Shown: positions 33,540-43,020, counted from the first letter of the stretch. The stretch is DNA of 64,000 nt from Bacteroidales bacterium (GCA_017616775.1 JAFZXM010000031.1:1-64000), one strand, 5' to 3'. Notes: a model not told the origin generated them from the sequence alone. Numbers and translations are program-made.

Positions 33540-36401
33540 TTACAAATTCTTACTTCTCAAATACTCTTCCAAGCTTGCAATATCTTTATACAGCACCTCT
33601 CTGGCTTTGCTTCCCACTTGAGCCCCCACTATACCGTCTCTTTCCAATTGGTCCATTATTCTGCCGGCCCTGCTGAATCCCACTTTCAGTTTTCGTTGTA
33701 AAAACGATGCCGAACCCTGTTGGGTAAGCACCACCTGACGGGCGGCATCGGCAAAGCAGGAATCATATTCATCATCGTCTGCCGTTTGTTCGCTCACACC
33801 GCACTCCTCTTCTGCCACTTCGGGCAAATACAATGCGGAAGTATAACCTCTTTGATTACCCACAAAATCGCATATACGCTCTATTTCAGGAGTCTCCACC
33901 AGTGCACATTGAATACGCACCGTTTCGCTGTTGGCCGAAATCAACATATCACCTCTTCCTATCAAGTTTTCAGCGCCTCCCTCATCCAAAATAGTGCGTG
34001 AATCTATTTTTGACGCTACTTTAAATGCAATACGCGCCGGGAAATTGGCCTTGATAAGCCCTGTGATGATATTAACGGAAGGACGTTGCGTGGCAATAAT
34101 CAAATGTATGCCTATAGCTCTTGCCAATTGAGCCAAACGGGCTATGGGTTGCTCCACTTCTCTTCCCGCTGTCATGATACAATCGGCAAACTCATCGAAC
34201 ACCAGCACTATATAGGGCAAAAATCGATGTCCTTTCTCCGGATTCAATCTGCGGGATTTGAACTTTTCGTTATATTCAATTATATTTCTGCATTGTGCAT
34301 CCTTCAGCAAAGCATAGCGCATATCCATTTCGGTGCATAAGGAAGTGAGTGTCTTCACCACTTTTTTGGTATCGGTGATAATGGCTTCCCCGTCTTCCGG
34401 CAGCTTGGCCAAATAATGCCTTTCTATTTTGGAATAAAGGGTGAGCTCCACCTTTTTGGGGTCCACCAATACAAACTTCAATTCCGACGGATGTTTTTTA
34501 TACAATAAGGATGTCAGCACCGCATTCAATCCCACCGACTTGCCCTGACCCGTAGCACCTGCCATGAGCACATGAGGCATTTTTGCCAAGTCAAACACAT
34601 ACACATCATCCGATATGGTTTTACCTATGGCTATAGGCAAAGCCATCTTTCCCGAATTTTGAAATTTCTCCGATGCTATACATACTTTCATCGGCACCAC
34701 TTGCGGATTGGCATTGGCGACTTCTATACCCACCGTTCCTTTGCCGGGGATAGGGGCTATGATACGTATTCCTTTGGCAGACAAACTCATGGCTATATCA
34801 TCGGTAAGCCCTTTGATACGTGCAATGCGCACGCCCGGCGCAGGCTTGATTTCATACAACGTTACCGTAGGACCTTCTATGGCACTAATGCTTTCTATTT
34901 CTATCTTATAGTCCTCCAAGGTTTTCTTAATCCTGACTTTATTGGCATTAATCTCCAATATTTTCTGCTCCGGAGAACGTTTGGCATTAGCATAGTCTTC
35001 CAACAATTCCAAGGTGGGATATTGATAATCGGGAAGGTCCAAATGCGGATCGTAAGGGCCGTATTTCTCCAATAATTTCTCGGGAGTCATTTCCTCTTCC
35101 GCCGTATCTTCTTCCTGTGGATCTTCTGTTGTATTTTCCATTACTTCTATTTCCGACGGAACTATTGTAAGCCCTTGACCGTGTTCTTCATTCTTTTCCT
35201 CTGTATCCGTTGCGGCTGATTTTTCCATCGCATTGTCGGCAACAGAAACGTTAGCGGAGGTGTCGTCTATCAACTTGTCTTCGCCCATAAAATTAAAATC
35301 CGTGCTTACAGGTTCTTCTGTTTTTTGCGGGCAGACATGAATGATCTGTATATCGTTCTGCACATTAACACCTTCAGGCTGACTGTTTGCAGGCACCTCT
35401 TCAGGCATATCCTTTTCTGCGGTGTTGGCCTTTGCTACATTTGCCTCCTCGTTATTATCCTCACTATTTGCATCTTCTTGTGATTTTTTATGCGTCAGCC
35501 ACTGTTTCAGACGATGAAAAACAGACTCGTGCTCTTCTGCCCCTTCTTCCTCTTCATTGCCGGCATTTTCCTCCTGCTCCGGAGCGGACGGTTTATTGTT
35601 ATCCAACAATTGTTGTAAAGCCGCTGTTTGCGGGTCCTGAGCGATGGCATCGCTGTCTTCTGCCATGGTATCGGATGCGGCTTTCATTGATTTTATCAAT
35701 GTCCAGCCGCCGCAAAGCACCACAATGATAGCTATATACAGCAAAACTATCAGTGCCACGCCCACCTTTCCAACTTTATAAGACAAAATGGTAAGCAAAT
35801 CCTGGCATACCTCACCTCCCAGCCACCAACTTTCGGCCAACTTGCCGCTAACCACACAAGGATAAGACAAGGCTCCGCTAACAGCCAAAATGATAGCCAA
35901 AGTATAGATGGTGATTTTACCTAAAGGCATTTTCCGCTTACCGACAATCAAACGTATGCCCCAAAGCACAAATAACAATAAAAAGCCGAAAGAGGCTATG
36001 CCGAAACCCGATTTGATGAACAAAAATGAAAAATACATGCCCACCACGCCTAATGTATTGCCCACGGTATCGCCTTTGGACAAGCATGCAAAGAAATTTC
36101 TGTCGTACAAGCCGTCATCCATATCATGCGTAAAGAAAAACGAAATAAAGGATATCAACAAAAAAACACTGAAAAATAATAACAAAAAGCCCAATACCAC
36201 CCTCAATTTTTCACTGCTGAAAAATGCTTTGACATTAGCATTGCCTTTGGCAGACTTTTTATCTTTACCCTTTTGTTTTTTCTTTTTGGAAACCGTTTGC
36301 GTTTTTTTGTTTCCCTTCTTTTTGTTAAACGAATGCTCTCCGTCCTTATTTATACGCATTTGAGATGCCGTTGACACTTTATTTTTTTGCATATTTGACA
36401 T
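33540..36401 (-). CDS. ftsK: DNA translocase FtsK/SpoIIIE
   Basis: Septal DNA pump that clears chromosome ends and activates XerCD at dif. It has 953 residues: a basic N-terminal tail, four or so membrane helices (about 70-235), an acidic linker (about 260-450) and the motor. Walker A GATGQGKS is near residue 614. Walker B is IVLVFDEFADC, and RGDMLISANS and TQRPSVN are also present. The C-terminal winged-helix gamma domain (LKVGFSRAGRIMDQLERDGI) reads KOPS sites. It is followed by lolA on the same strand. Confidence 0.96.
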   Translation of the reverse strand: MSNMQKNKVSTASQMRINKDGEHSFNKKKGNKKTQTVSKKKKQKGKDKKSAKGNANVKAFFSSEKLRVVLGFLLLFFSVFLLISFISFFFTHDMDDGLYDRNFFACLSKGDTVGNTLGVVGMYFSFLFIKSGFGIASFGFLLLFVLWGIRLIVGKRKMPLGKITIYTLAIILAVSGALSYPCVVSGKLAESWWLGGEVCQDLLTILSYKVGKVGVALIVLLYIAIIVVLCGGWTLIKSMKAASDTMAEDSDAIAQDPQTAALQQLLDNNKPSAPEQEENAGNEEEEGAEEHESVFHRLKQWLTHKKSQEDANSEDNNEEANVAKANTAEKDMPEEVPANSQPEGVNVQNDIQIIHVCPQKTEEPVSTDFNFMGEDKLIDDTSANVSVADNAMEKSAATDTEEKNEEHGQGLTIVPSEIEVMENTTEDPQEEDTAEEEMTPEKLLEKYGPYDPHLDLPDYQYPTLELLEDYANAKRSPEQKILEINANKVRIKKTLEDYKIEIESISAIEGPTVTLYEIKPAPGVRIARIKGLTDDIAMSLSAKGIRIIAPIPGKGTVGIEVANANPQVVPMKVCIASEKFQNSGKMALPIAIGKTISDDVYVFDLAKMPHVLMAGATGQGKSVGLNAVLTSLLYKKHPSELKFVLVDPKKVELTLYSKIERHYLAKLPEDGEAIITDTKKVVKTLTSLCTEMDMRYALLKDAQCRNIIEYNEKFKSRRLNPEKGHRFLPYIVLVFDEFADCIMTAGREVEQPIARLAQLARAIGIHLIIATQRPSVNIITGLIKANFPARIAFKVASKIDSRTILDEGGAENLIGRGDMLISANSETVRIQCALVETPEIERICDFVGNQRGYTSALYLPEVAEEECGVSEQTADDDEYDSCFADAARQVVLTQQGSASFLQRKLKVGFSRAGRIMDQLERDGIVGAQVGSKAREVLYKDIASLEEYLRSKNL

Positions 36402-36572
36402 ATAACCTAAAAAGCTGTTATTGTTATAACATATTGTAAATCAATGTTTATACAATAAACCACAATCTACTTTAACTCAAATTACAAAATTAGAAATTCC
36501 AACGCCTTACACCTCACCCGCTTTAACTATTTATAAACAGCATATTGTTAATTTTTTTCACCTTGTTTTGTA

Positions 36573-36580
36573 TACTTTTG
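36573..36580 (+). promoter_or_regulatory. promoter of the secreted-protein gene at 36622, -7 element
   Basis: TACTTTTG, exact TAnnTTTG, 41 bases before the ATG. Confidence 0.55.
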
Positions 36581-36621
36581 CGGGCATTATTACGTTTAAA
36601 AAAGAAAAAAAAAGGTTTTCA

Positions 36622-37455
36622 ATGAAAAAATTCTTTATTGTCATTTGCATCGCCTATTGCGGCACCAATCTGCTCCAAGCCCAATTATCGTTTTCAAAAA
36701 GCAATCTGCAGCAGTTCAAAAACACCAAAACATATATCGTATTGGAAAGTGACATGTTTTCCGAATTCAATGCCAATATCAAAAAAGCTGCGGAGCTGTA
36801 TTGGAAAATCACTCCGTATGAAATTATCGGCCAATCGGAATTTGCCAAGCTGTGCACCCAAGAGAGTAATGTATCGTTTCTCACTTTGGTAGAAGGCACG
36901 TATTCTCTCGGCAAGAGCACGTTAAAAGTGAATTTGCTCACTTTGGTTATAGGCGATAAGAGCGGAAAAATAGACAAAATGCGGGAAGTGATATCCATAC
37001 CCTTGGCCACCTACGATGAAGACGGGGAAAGCAACAGCTACGGCTACAAGTTGGCCGGCATTATCAAGGCCATGCATTATATGTTGGATACGCTTGAAGA
37101 AATTGATCTATCCCCCAACGACTTGAAAACCTTTCTTCGGGCTAACAGACATGAGATATCACAACAGCCGCTTTTGCTTACCGCCAACGATGTGGCTTCG
37201 GATGTCAACACGGCGGATAAACTCAAAAAAGTATATCCTGACAAATTCGCTTTTGTAGAAGAAGACAAAATAGAAGAAGCCATTTATAAAAACGAGTCCA
37301 AAGCTTTTGTACACCATATAGGGGAATTGGACAACTGGAGTTTTTTTGTAATCATATCATGCGCCGACGGCCGCCTGCTATATGGTAATTACAGGCAAGC
37401 CAAAGACAGCAAATCCATGGGCGTTACCAAAGAAGATTTTTTAATTATCCAATAG
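36622..37455 (+). CDS. uncharacterised secreted protein
   Basis: Family not recognised. 277 residues with a signal peptide (MKKFFIVICIAYCGTNLLQA) and a mixed alpha/beta mature part starting QLSFSKSNLQQFKNTKTYIV. The N-terminal half, with YIVLESDMFSEF and VSFLTLVEGTYSLG, looks like a small regulatory or solute-binding fold. The start at 36622 is the only ATG that opens a signal peptide. It is monocistronic, ending at the bidirectional terminator at 37613-37637. Confidence 0.7.
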   Translation: MKKFFIVICIAYCGTNLLQAQLSFSKSNLQQFKNTKTYIVLESDMFSEFNANIKKAAELYWKITPYEIIGQSEFAKLCTQESNVSFLTLVEGTYSLGKSTLKVNLLTLVIGDKSGKIDKMREVISIPLATYDEDGESNSYGYKLAGIIKAMHYMLDTLEEIDLSPNDLKTFLRANRHEISQQPLLLTANDVASDVNTADKLKKVYPDKFAFVEEDKIEEAIYKNESKAFVHHIGELDNWSFFVIISCADGRLLYGNYRQAKDSKSMGVTKEDFLIIQ

Positions 37456-37612
37456 TGCAGCCTGTTTACCGGACCGTTCACACAAGGAATGAACCGCTTT
37501 CTTTGTGAGGCAGCCTGTCCCCATTTACAGGTGTAAACAAACGAAAGTGAAAATATGTCATTTGCCGACAGGCATCCAACCGCAAAGAACAACCTGTATG
37601 GCGGAGCAAACA

Positions 37613-37637
37613 AAAAAAGCTCCAAAGGAGCTTTTTT
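37613..37637. terminator. bidirectional intrinsic terminator
   Basis: AAAAAAGCTCC-AAA-GGAGCTTTTTT: a perfect 11-base inverted repeat with T-tracts on both strands, between the converging genes ending at 37455 (+) and 37657 (-). The 150 bases before it hold nothing recognisable. Confidence 0.85.
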
Positions 37638-37656
37638 CAATGAAAACGAATAATAA

Positions 37657-38154
37657 TTATTTCTTTTTGGATTTGTCTTGCAGCGGTATAGACGGCACCC
37701 GCTCTCCTGTGCGATGGTCCATTTCGTCTCTGAGCTTGTATTTCATTCTGGCTTCCATGGAATATAATTTTTCCACCTGTTTCATGGAAAGCACTTTGGC
37801 AAATTCCGAGATATATTGTTTTTTGAGCATAGCCAAATTCACCACTTCGTCAAACGACTTTTCCAAACATTCTTTGATTTGAGCATCGGACATTCCGCTT
37901 TTATCACATTTGCATTTATGTTTTTTAATGGCGCTCACTTTTTCAAAATATTGCTCATAAATGGGTTTGAACTTAGCAAACTGCTCGTCAGAAAGCAACA
38001 GCACATCTTTTAACACATTTAATTTCATACTCAACATATCCGCCTCGGAAGCGGACTTATAGGGAGGATTGTTTTTCTGTTTTGGGGATGTTGATTGTGC
38101 GTGCATGGCACACAATGACATCAACAAGCACATGGTAATGAAACTTTTTTTCAT
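37657..38154 (-). CDS. Spy/CpxP-like periplasmic helical protein
   Basis: A 165-residue exported protein with signal peptide MKKSFITMCLLMSLCAMHAQ (start at 38154; the longer reading upstream has no signal peptide). The mature part is helical with a Spy-like pattern (VLLLSDEQFAKFKPIYEQYF ... MLKKQYISEFAKVLSMKQVE), a Lys/Cys-rich insert (KKHKCKCDKSG), and a basic tail. It follows the anti-sigma-like gene by 19 bases. In other bacteria such proteins sense metals or misfolded protein, so it may be the sensor or output of the sigma factor circuit. Confidence 0.68.
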   Translation of the reverse strand: MKKSFITMCLLMSLCAMHAQSTSPKQKNNPPYKSASEADMLSMKLNVLKDVLLLSDEQFAKFKPIYEQYFEKVSAIKKHKCKCDKSGMSDAQIKECLEKSFDEVVNLAMLKKQYISEFAKVLSMKQVEKLYSMEARMKYKLRDEMDHRTGERVPSIPLQDKSKKK

Positions 38155-38173
38155 GATATCTTCAATTAAATTA

Positions 38174-38491
38174 TTAATAATATAAATTTTCTTCCATATA
38201 TTCAACATCAGCGCATGCATTGGCCAAATCATCTTCCGACATTTGCGCAATAAAATTTTGATATTGTTCCATGGGCGGAGCGGGAAAGAGATACATATTA
38301 CATATAAATATGACCAACACCGCTGCCAATGCCGAACTCACACCTATGGAAATACCCCACAGCCATGGCCGCTGACGTTTTATTTTACGTTCTCCTATAG
38401 CTTCGGCACAGGCTACAGCCTGTTCAAAATAGCCGTCCGGCACTGCGTACGGCATACGCTTTCCCGCCAAATTGAAATCTTCATTATTCAT
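38174..38491 (-). CDS. single-pass membrane protein, putative anti-sigma factor
   Basis: A 105-residue protein: a 40-residue cytoplasmic start with FNLAGKRMPYAVPDGYFEQA, one membrane helix (WGISIGVSSALAAVLVIFIC), and a short acidic periplasmic end. It overlaps the sigma factor gene by eight bases. Position and topology point to an anti-sigma factor, although the classical zinc-binding HxxxCxxC motif is absent. Confidence 0.62.
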   Translation of the reverse strand: MNNEDFNLAGKRMPYAVPDGYFEQAVACAEAIGERKIKRQRPWLWGISIGVSSALAAVLVIFICNMYLFPAPPMEQYQNFIAQMSEDDLANACADVEYMEENLYY

Positions 38492-39032
38492 TTTTTATAC
38501 CCAATTTATTTTTTATACTTTCTACCGCGTAATGATAGTTGGTTTTTAATGTATTCACACTTTGACCTGTAATTTCACTTATCTGTTGGTAGGACAATTC
38601 ATCATAATAGCGCAAATTGAACACAATTTTTTGCTTATGGGGCAAAGCTATCAATGCTTTTTGGAATCGGGCTTCCATTTCTTCTTCCGAACACGCAATC
38701 TCTTCTGTAAACGATGCCAGCAGCTGTTCATTGACATCGTCTATGGAATCCCATCGGGATGCCCTCTTTTTTTTAAGCCAATTGATACTTTCATTGTTGG
38801 CTATTTTATACAGCCAAGCTTTCAACGATTCGGCATTACCTTTTCTATCGGGCAAATTCAAATATACCTTCACCCACACATTTTGTAACACATCCTGCGT
38901 ATCTTCATGCACTACCAACAAGCGTCTTATATTCCAATACAATGCTGAAGTATAAGACTTTACCAACATGTCATACCCTTCCTTAAACGTGGAAGGCTGT
39001 TGTAATAAACTGATAATTTTATTGTTATCCAT
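38484..39032 (-). CDS. ECF-type RNA polymerase sigma factor
   Basis: A 182-residue group IV sigma factor. Region 2 is at about 20-95 (VLQNVWVKVYLNLPDRKG, then LKAWLYKIANNESINWLKKK for -10 recognition). Region 4 is at about 125-175 (ALIALPHKQKIVFNLRYYDE, then LSYQQISEITGQSVNTLK, the -35 helix-turn-helix). Followed by a membrane protein gene and a Spy-like gene, suggesting an envelope-stress regulon. Confidence 0.9.
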   Translation of the reverse strand: MDNNKIISLLQQPSTFKEGYDMLVKSYTSALYWNIRRLLVVHEDTQDVLQNVWVKVYLNLPDRKGNAESLKAWLYKIANNESINWLKKKRASRWDSIDDVNEQLLASFTEEIACSEEEMEARFQKALIALPHKQKIVFNLRYYDELSYQQISEITGQSVNTLKTNYHYAVESIKNKLGIKNE

Positions 39033-39100
39033 CTATTGAAACAACATTTAAATGATAGACTCTGTTTTTGACAAAAAGTTAAATTGACATAAAGAAAAAA

Positions 39101-39120
39101 AAACATCTTTACAGATGTTT
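39101..39120 (-). terminator. nrdG terminator with the stop codon in its loop
   Basis: Minus strand stem AAACATCT / AGATGTTT, loop GTAA, then a run of T. The loop contains the nrdG stop codon TAA (39109-39111), so the last codons of nrdG form one arm of the hairpin. Confidence 0.75.
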
Positions 39121-39588
39121 TTTCCAAAATTGTTTTGTTATATCGGTATATACAAAATTGTTTGAGTGCTTATCCACCTTGAACATTTTTTGATTGGTGT
39201 GCGGATTTTCCAAACCTCCGCATTCTTTTATATAGGGCCCTACTTTCACATAATCCACCCACTGCGGGGTAAAATTTGCCGATATTTCATTCCGGCCCGA
39301 ATACCATGCCACTTTCAAAGGATAATGATTCTTAATCCAATGGGCTAAATGCATTACGCCCTGTACATCGGCATCCCCACCCATAAAAGCGACGCAAGTA
39401 ATGTTTTTCTTATATTTGCTCACCAATTGGTTTAAAGCCGTTTCATTTAATTCTTCACCTATATTCTGCATCAAATAACTGCTATGACAGCCGTTACATT
39501 TGCACGGGCAGTTGGAAATGTTGATAGCCAAAGTGGTTTCGTCGGGAACCTCTTGAAAAACGATATCATAATTCACAAATTTCATCAT
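39109..39588 (-). CDS. nrdG: anaerobic ribonucleotide reductase activating protein
   Basis: Radical SAM enzyme that installs the glycyl radical on NrdD. The 159 residues contain the CX3CX2C cluster motif in NCPCKCNGCHSSYL (first Cys near 28), the SAM-binding FMGGDAD near 69, and the activase-type VDYVKVGPYIKECGG segment. It starts three bases after nrdD. Oxygen-sensitive, which fits an anaerobe. The gene ends inside its terminator hairpin. Confidence 0.93.
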   Translation of the reverse strand: MMKFVNYDIVFQEVPDETTLAINISNCPCKCNGCHSSYLMQNIGEELNETALNQLVSKYKKNITCVAFMGGDADVQGVMHLAHWIKNHYPLKVAWYSGRNEISANFTPQWVDYVKVGPYIKECGGLENPHTNQKMFKVDKHSNNFVYTDITKQFWKKHL

Positions 39589-39591
39589 ACC

Positions 39592-41685
39592 TTATTCTTG
39601 GCTGGAATGATAATAATATCTTCTGCCGGCTTCCATTTGCCGGGGTTGTGAAAAATGGTCTATACGCTTTAAATACCCTATCACACGGGTAGCCCATGTT
39701 ACATTGGGGCTTCCGCATTTGGGGCATTTTTTCAGATAACGTTTGTCTATATGTCCGCAGTCATCTTCTTTACAGATGGTATTGGGAATGTTAAAAGTGA
39801 AATAATTGGTACCTTCCACTGCAGCCACTTTCAACAGATTCCGATATTGGTCTTTAGACAAATGTTCGTCCAAATTCATATGCAATGCGGAGCCGCCGTC
39901 CAGATATTGAACATATTCTCTGCCATGGAGTTTGAATTTATCCATGATATTCAGCGAATGGTCTTCCACCACATAGAAATAGCTGTTATAACAATCTCTC
40001 GGAACCGCATAGCCGTCCTGCTTATCCCACATGGCATGTTTTACGCCCAAATTCTCTGCCGGCACAAATTCTGTATTAAACATCAAATCTTTGGTGCGTG
40101 CGGCTTTGTTTTCATCGGATATGGTTTTCAAAACAGCTTGTATAAACGCCTTGTAATCGTCATTATCGCTTATTTTCAGCCCCAAAAATTCGGCAGCTTC
40201 CACCACTCCGTTGACGCCTATGGTCAAATATTGTTTTTCCAAAGAGATAAAATTGGCTTCGTAAGCAGTAAGCATGTGGGCGGCAAAGAAATCTTTCAAC
40301 AATTCGTTAAAAGCGGTTTGATATTTGTGCACTTTTTGCACTTGTTCGCGTAAATATTCCATGGGATCCTGATGACTTTTCACCGCATTTTGAACCAAAC
40401 GGTTAATATTAAGCGTCATTACGGACTTGGAACCCGTGGCCACACCGCCTGCACCCAATGAATAGCTGAATTGGTTGTCTTGCATTTCATTGCGCAAACG
40501 GCAGCAGGAGCTCAAACTATCGGCCGAATTGGACATATAGGTGAAAAAGGAATGCCCTTCCGCATACATTTCTGCCGTAAATTCACCGTATTCTTTATCC
40601 AGCACATCATTATCGTCACACAACAATGCCATGGTTTCTACCGGGAAAGTCAAAATTTCTTTAGTACGCTCCTTATTAAACCATTTCATAAACAAACGTT
40701 GCAAAGAATCCAATGATTCCCATTGAGGTGCTGTGCCGTCGGGAAAATAAAACTCCCCGAACACACCTTTAAAATAATAGCTGTCAAAATAGCTGATATT
40801 CCAGAACACCGATTGAAAATTACGGGCAGCGGCCGGCTGATTGAGATAATAAACTATATTTTGGAAATAATCCAATATCACATCTTTAATCGTACGCTCT
40901 TTGGATATGGATGTCTCCACTATTTTGTCATAGTGCAGGTAATAGTCATTACCCCATTCTTTACGGCAAAAATAATCAAAATACAACAGGAATTCCGGGG
41001 TGGCTACCGCTCCTGCAAATTGGGCGGCAATGGTGAACACCATATTCACGAATATGCCGCAAAAACTACGCAAATGCTTAGGAGGAGCCGATATGCCGCC
41101 CATGTGTTTTAAGCCGTCCAAAAGCATAGGATACATGGTAATGGCCACACAATAAGGGAAAATGGATGTTTCATCATGTTTATACAACTCATGATTCTCC
41201 AATTGCCTGATATATTCTTTGGCTAAATCATCACCGTACAAATCGCGTATTTTATCCGTAAGACGCGAACGGTTCAATTTGATAATATCCCCCTTGAACA
41301 ATTCTCCGTTCAAAGTGGCAATATTTTTTTCCGTTACATTAGCATTTGAATCAAATTCGCTGGCGGTGGCGGCATTAGAGGGTTTTAAATATTTGGCTAT
41401 ATATTTTTTCTTCTTCTCCAACTCCCTTTCTTTACGATGCTGCTCCCTGTAAATGATAAAAGCTTTGGCCACTTCAAAATATCCGCGTTTCATCAATTCC
41501 ACTTCCAATTGGTCGGATATACTCTCTATGGTGATATAGTTGAACAGATGCAAACTATCTATAATTTCATCTATTTCTGCATCTTTATACTTGACAGCCG
41601 TGGCTCTGAATGCCGATACCAAAGCGTCAAAAATCCTACTCCTATCGTAACGATGGGCTTTGTTGTCTCTGCTAATGACGTACAT
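39592..41685 (-). CDS. nrdD: anaerobic (class III) ribonucleoside-triphosphate reductase
   Basis: Makes deoxyribonucleotides without oxygen through a glycyl radical. The 697 residues comprise an N-terminal ATP-cone (about 1-90, MYVISRDNKAHRYDRSRIFD), the barrel core (SDSLSSCCRLRN near 390 with active-site Cys; YSLGAGGVATGSKSVMTLN), and a C-terminal zinc site (CKEDDCGH and CPKCGS). The glycyl radical motif RVIGYLKR is near 678. Coupled to nrdG. Its promoter is at 41717-41724, and a large inverted repeat lies further upstream. Confidence 0.95.
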   Translation of the reverse strand: MYVISRDNKAHRYDRSRIFDALVSAFRATAVKYKDAEIDEIIDSLHLFNYITIESISDQLEVELMKRGYFEVAKAFIIYREQHRKERELEKKKKYIAKYLKPSNAATASEFDSNANVTEKNIATLNGELFKGDIIKLNRSRLTDKIRDLYGDDLAKEYIRQLENHELYKHDETSIFPYCVAITMYPMLLDGLKHMGGISAPPKHLRSFCGIFVNMVFTIAAQFAGAVATPEFLLYFDYFCRKEWGNDYYLHYDKIVETSISKERTIKDVILDYFQNIVYYLNQPAAARNFQSVFWNISYFDSYYFKGVFGEFYFPDGTAPQWESLDSLQRLFMKWFNKERTKEILTFPVETMALLCDDNDVLDKEYGEFTAEMYAEGHSFFTYMSNSADSLSSCCRLRNEMQDNQFSYSLGAGGVATGSKSVMTLNINRLVQNAVKSHQDPMEYLREQVQKVHKYQTAFNELLKDFFAAHMLTAYEANFISLEKQYLTIGVNGVVEAAEFLGLKISDNDDYKAFIQAVLKTISDENKAARTKDLMFNTEFVPAENLGVKHAMWDKQDGYAVPRDCYNSYFYVVEDHSLNIMDKFKLHGREYVQYLDGGSALHMNLDEHLSKDQYRNLLKVAAVEGTNYFTFNIPNTICKEDDCGHIDKRYLKKCPKCGSPNVTWATRVIGYLKRIDHFSQPRQMEAGRRYYYHSSQE

Positions 41686-41716
41686 AAATTCCTATTTGAT
41701 TTTGAAAAATGATTTG

Positions 41717-41724
41717 CAAAAATA
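41717..41724 (-). promoter_or_regulatory. nrdD promoter, -7 element
   Basis: Minus strand TATTTTTG, exact TAnnTTTG, 32 bases upstream of the nrdD ATG. Confidence 0.6.
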
Positions 41725-41761
41725 TCATTATTCCCCACCTCTTGACACATTTTATTACGAT

Positions 41762-41859
41762 AGTTTTCAACACTCTTTACACAAGGTTAACATGCTAATA
41801 ACCAATAATAAAATTGTATAATTAAATAATTATCAGCATGTTAACCATTGTTGAAAACT
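41762..41859. repeat. extended interrupted inverted repeat upstream of nrdD
   Basis: Two nested pairs of perfect arms: AGTTTTCAACA (41762-41772) with TGTTGAAAACT (41849-41859), and GGTTAACATGCT (41785-41796) with AGCATGTTAACC (41835-41846). The spacer between the inner arms is 38 bases and A/T-rich. The arms contain DnaA-box-like words (TTTTCAACA; TTATCAGCA). It could be a regulatory dyad for nrdD, a terminator for the btuB-btuG operon (about 32 bases after its stop), or part of a replication-related site. Confidence 0.6.
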
Positions 41860-41890
41860 TTTTTCAGAGATGAGCAATTATATTTTTGAT

Positions 41891-42985
41891 TTACTTTTGA
41901 TTGACACGGATGATGGTGTTTGGATTGATTCCTGCTTCAAAGGAAAAACGTTTTTTGCCGTTTTTGTCAAAACAATAAACGTCACCATTGGTTGCATTAT
42001 TCAAAGCATCACTGATATACACATCCTGAGTGTTTGGATCTACCATAATGGCATAGGCTGTTTTAATAGTGGTACCGTCTTTGATAAAATCGCCTGTTTC
42101 CACATCTGACACCAAATCCACTACTTTAACAAACGATTGCACATCAGGATAATTCGACCAATCTACTCCGTAAACATAGGCATAATTACCGCTGATACAA
42201 AAATTTGAAGCTACTATACCTTCATATACTTTTTCCACGGTATTGGTGTTGGTATTGATTTTTTGGAAACAAGAAGCGATATCCGCATAATTGCCATAAC
42301 TTACAAGGTAAACATAACCATTGTCACCGGCGGCAATTTTGGCGGGATTGACACATACCGTAATTCTGGATTCTTCCTGCATGGTGTTCACATCCACCAC
42401 AGAAAGTGTGGAATCGTATTGATAATCAGGATTCAAACCACCGGAATTACATACATACAATTTGCCGTTAACAGCCACCAAACCTTCCGGATTGGCACCT
42501 ACTTTTGCTATTTTGTCAATATTTAAACTTGCGGTATCTATCCTCACCACATGACCGGTATAGCACGATGCGTACACTTTGCCTTTATAGGTGGTTAATT
42601 GACGGGGATTACCTACTGTAACGCCTTCAAATGTTTTATTGTTGAAGGATATTTGGGATAAAGATTTTCCTGTGGTCATATCCACCACGTCAATCAAATT
42701 GGAATTATCCACGGCAATATACAATTTATTGCCATATGCTATCATATGGTTGGCATTATCGCCCAAATAACGGTTGTTTTTATCATAGAACACATCGGGA
42801 TAGGCCAAATCGCTATCCAAATCATAATAAGAAATGGTTGAATTGTTCTGTTGATACACGCCTTCACACAACACCAAAATTCCGTTATTAAACAAGGCAT
42901 TATCTTTCTTTTTGTCGGGGTCGCATGATACCAAAACCGACATGGCTATTGCCACTACGCTTAATTTAAATACTAATTTTTTCAT
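41891..42985 (-). CDS. btuG: BtuG-like surface lipoprotein (YncE-type beta-propeller)
   Basis: A 364-residue lipoprotein: signal peptide with lipobox VLVSC (Cys21), then acidic DPDKKKD, fitting a surface-exported lipoprotein. The mature part is built of repeated propeller blades (NKLYIAVDNSNLIDVVDM; GKVYASCYTGHVVRIDTA; GKLYVCNSGG; GYVYLVSYGNY; QDVYISDALN). In Bacteroides, BtuG is a surface beta-propeller that captures cobalamin with very high affinity for BtuB. Here it is 35 bases downstream of a TonB receptor gene that is controlled by a cobalamin riboswitch, which supports that identity more than the sequence alone. Confidence 0.8.
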   Translation of the reverse strand: MKKLVFKLSVVAIAMSVLVSCDPDKKKDNALFNNGILVLCEGVYQQNNSTISYYDLDSDLAYPDVFYDKNNRYLGDNANHMIAYGNKLYIAVDNSNLIDVVDMTTGKSLSQISFNNKTFEGVTVGNPRQLTTYKGKVYASCYTGHVVRIDTASLNIDKIAKVGANPEGLVAVNGKLYVCNSGGLNPDYQYDSTLSVVDVNTMQEESRITVCVNPAKIAAGDNGYVYLVSYGNYADIASCFQKINTNTNTVEKVYEGIVASNFCISGNYAYVYGVDWSNYPDVQSFVKVVDLVSDVETGDFIKDGTTIKTAYAIMVDPNTQDVYISDALNNATNGDVYCFDKNGKKRFSFEAGINPNTIIRVNQK

Positions 42986-43020
42986 TTTGTTATTATTATA
43001 TTAATTAATTAATTATTTAT

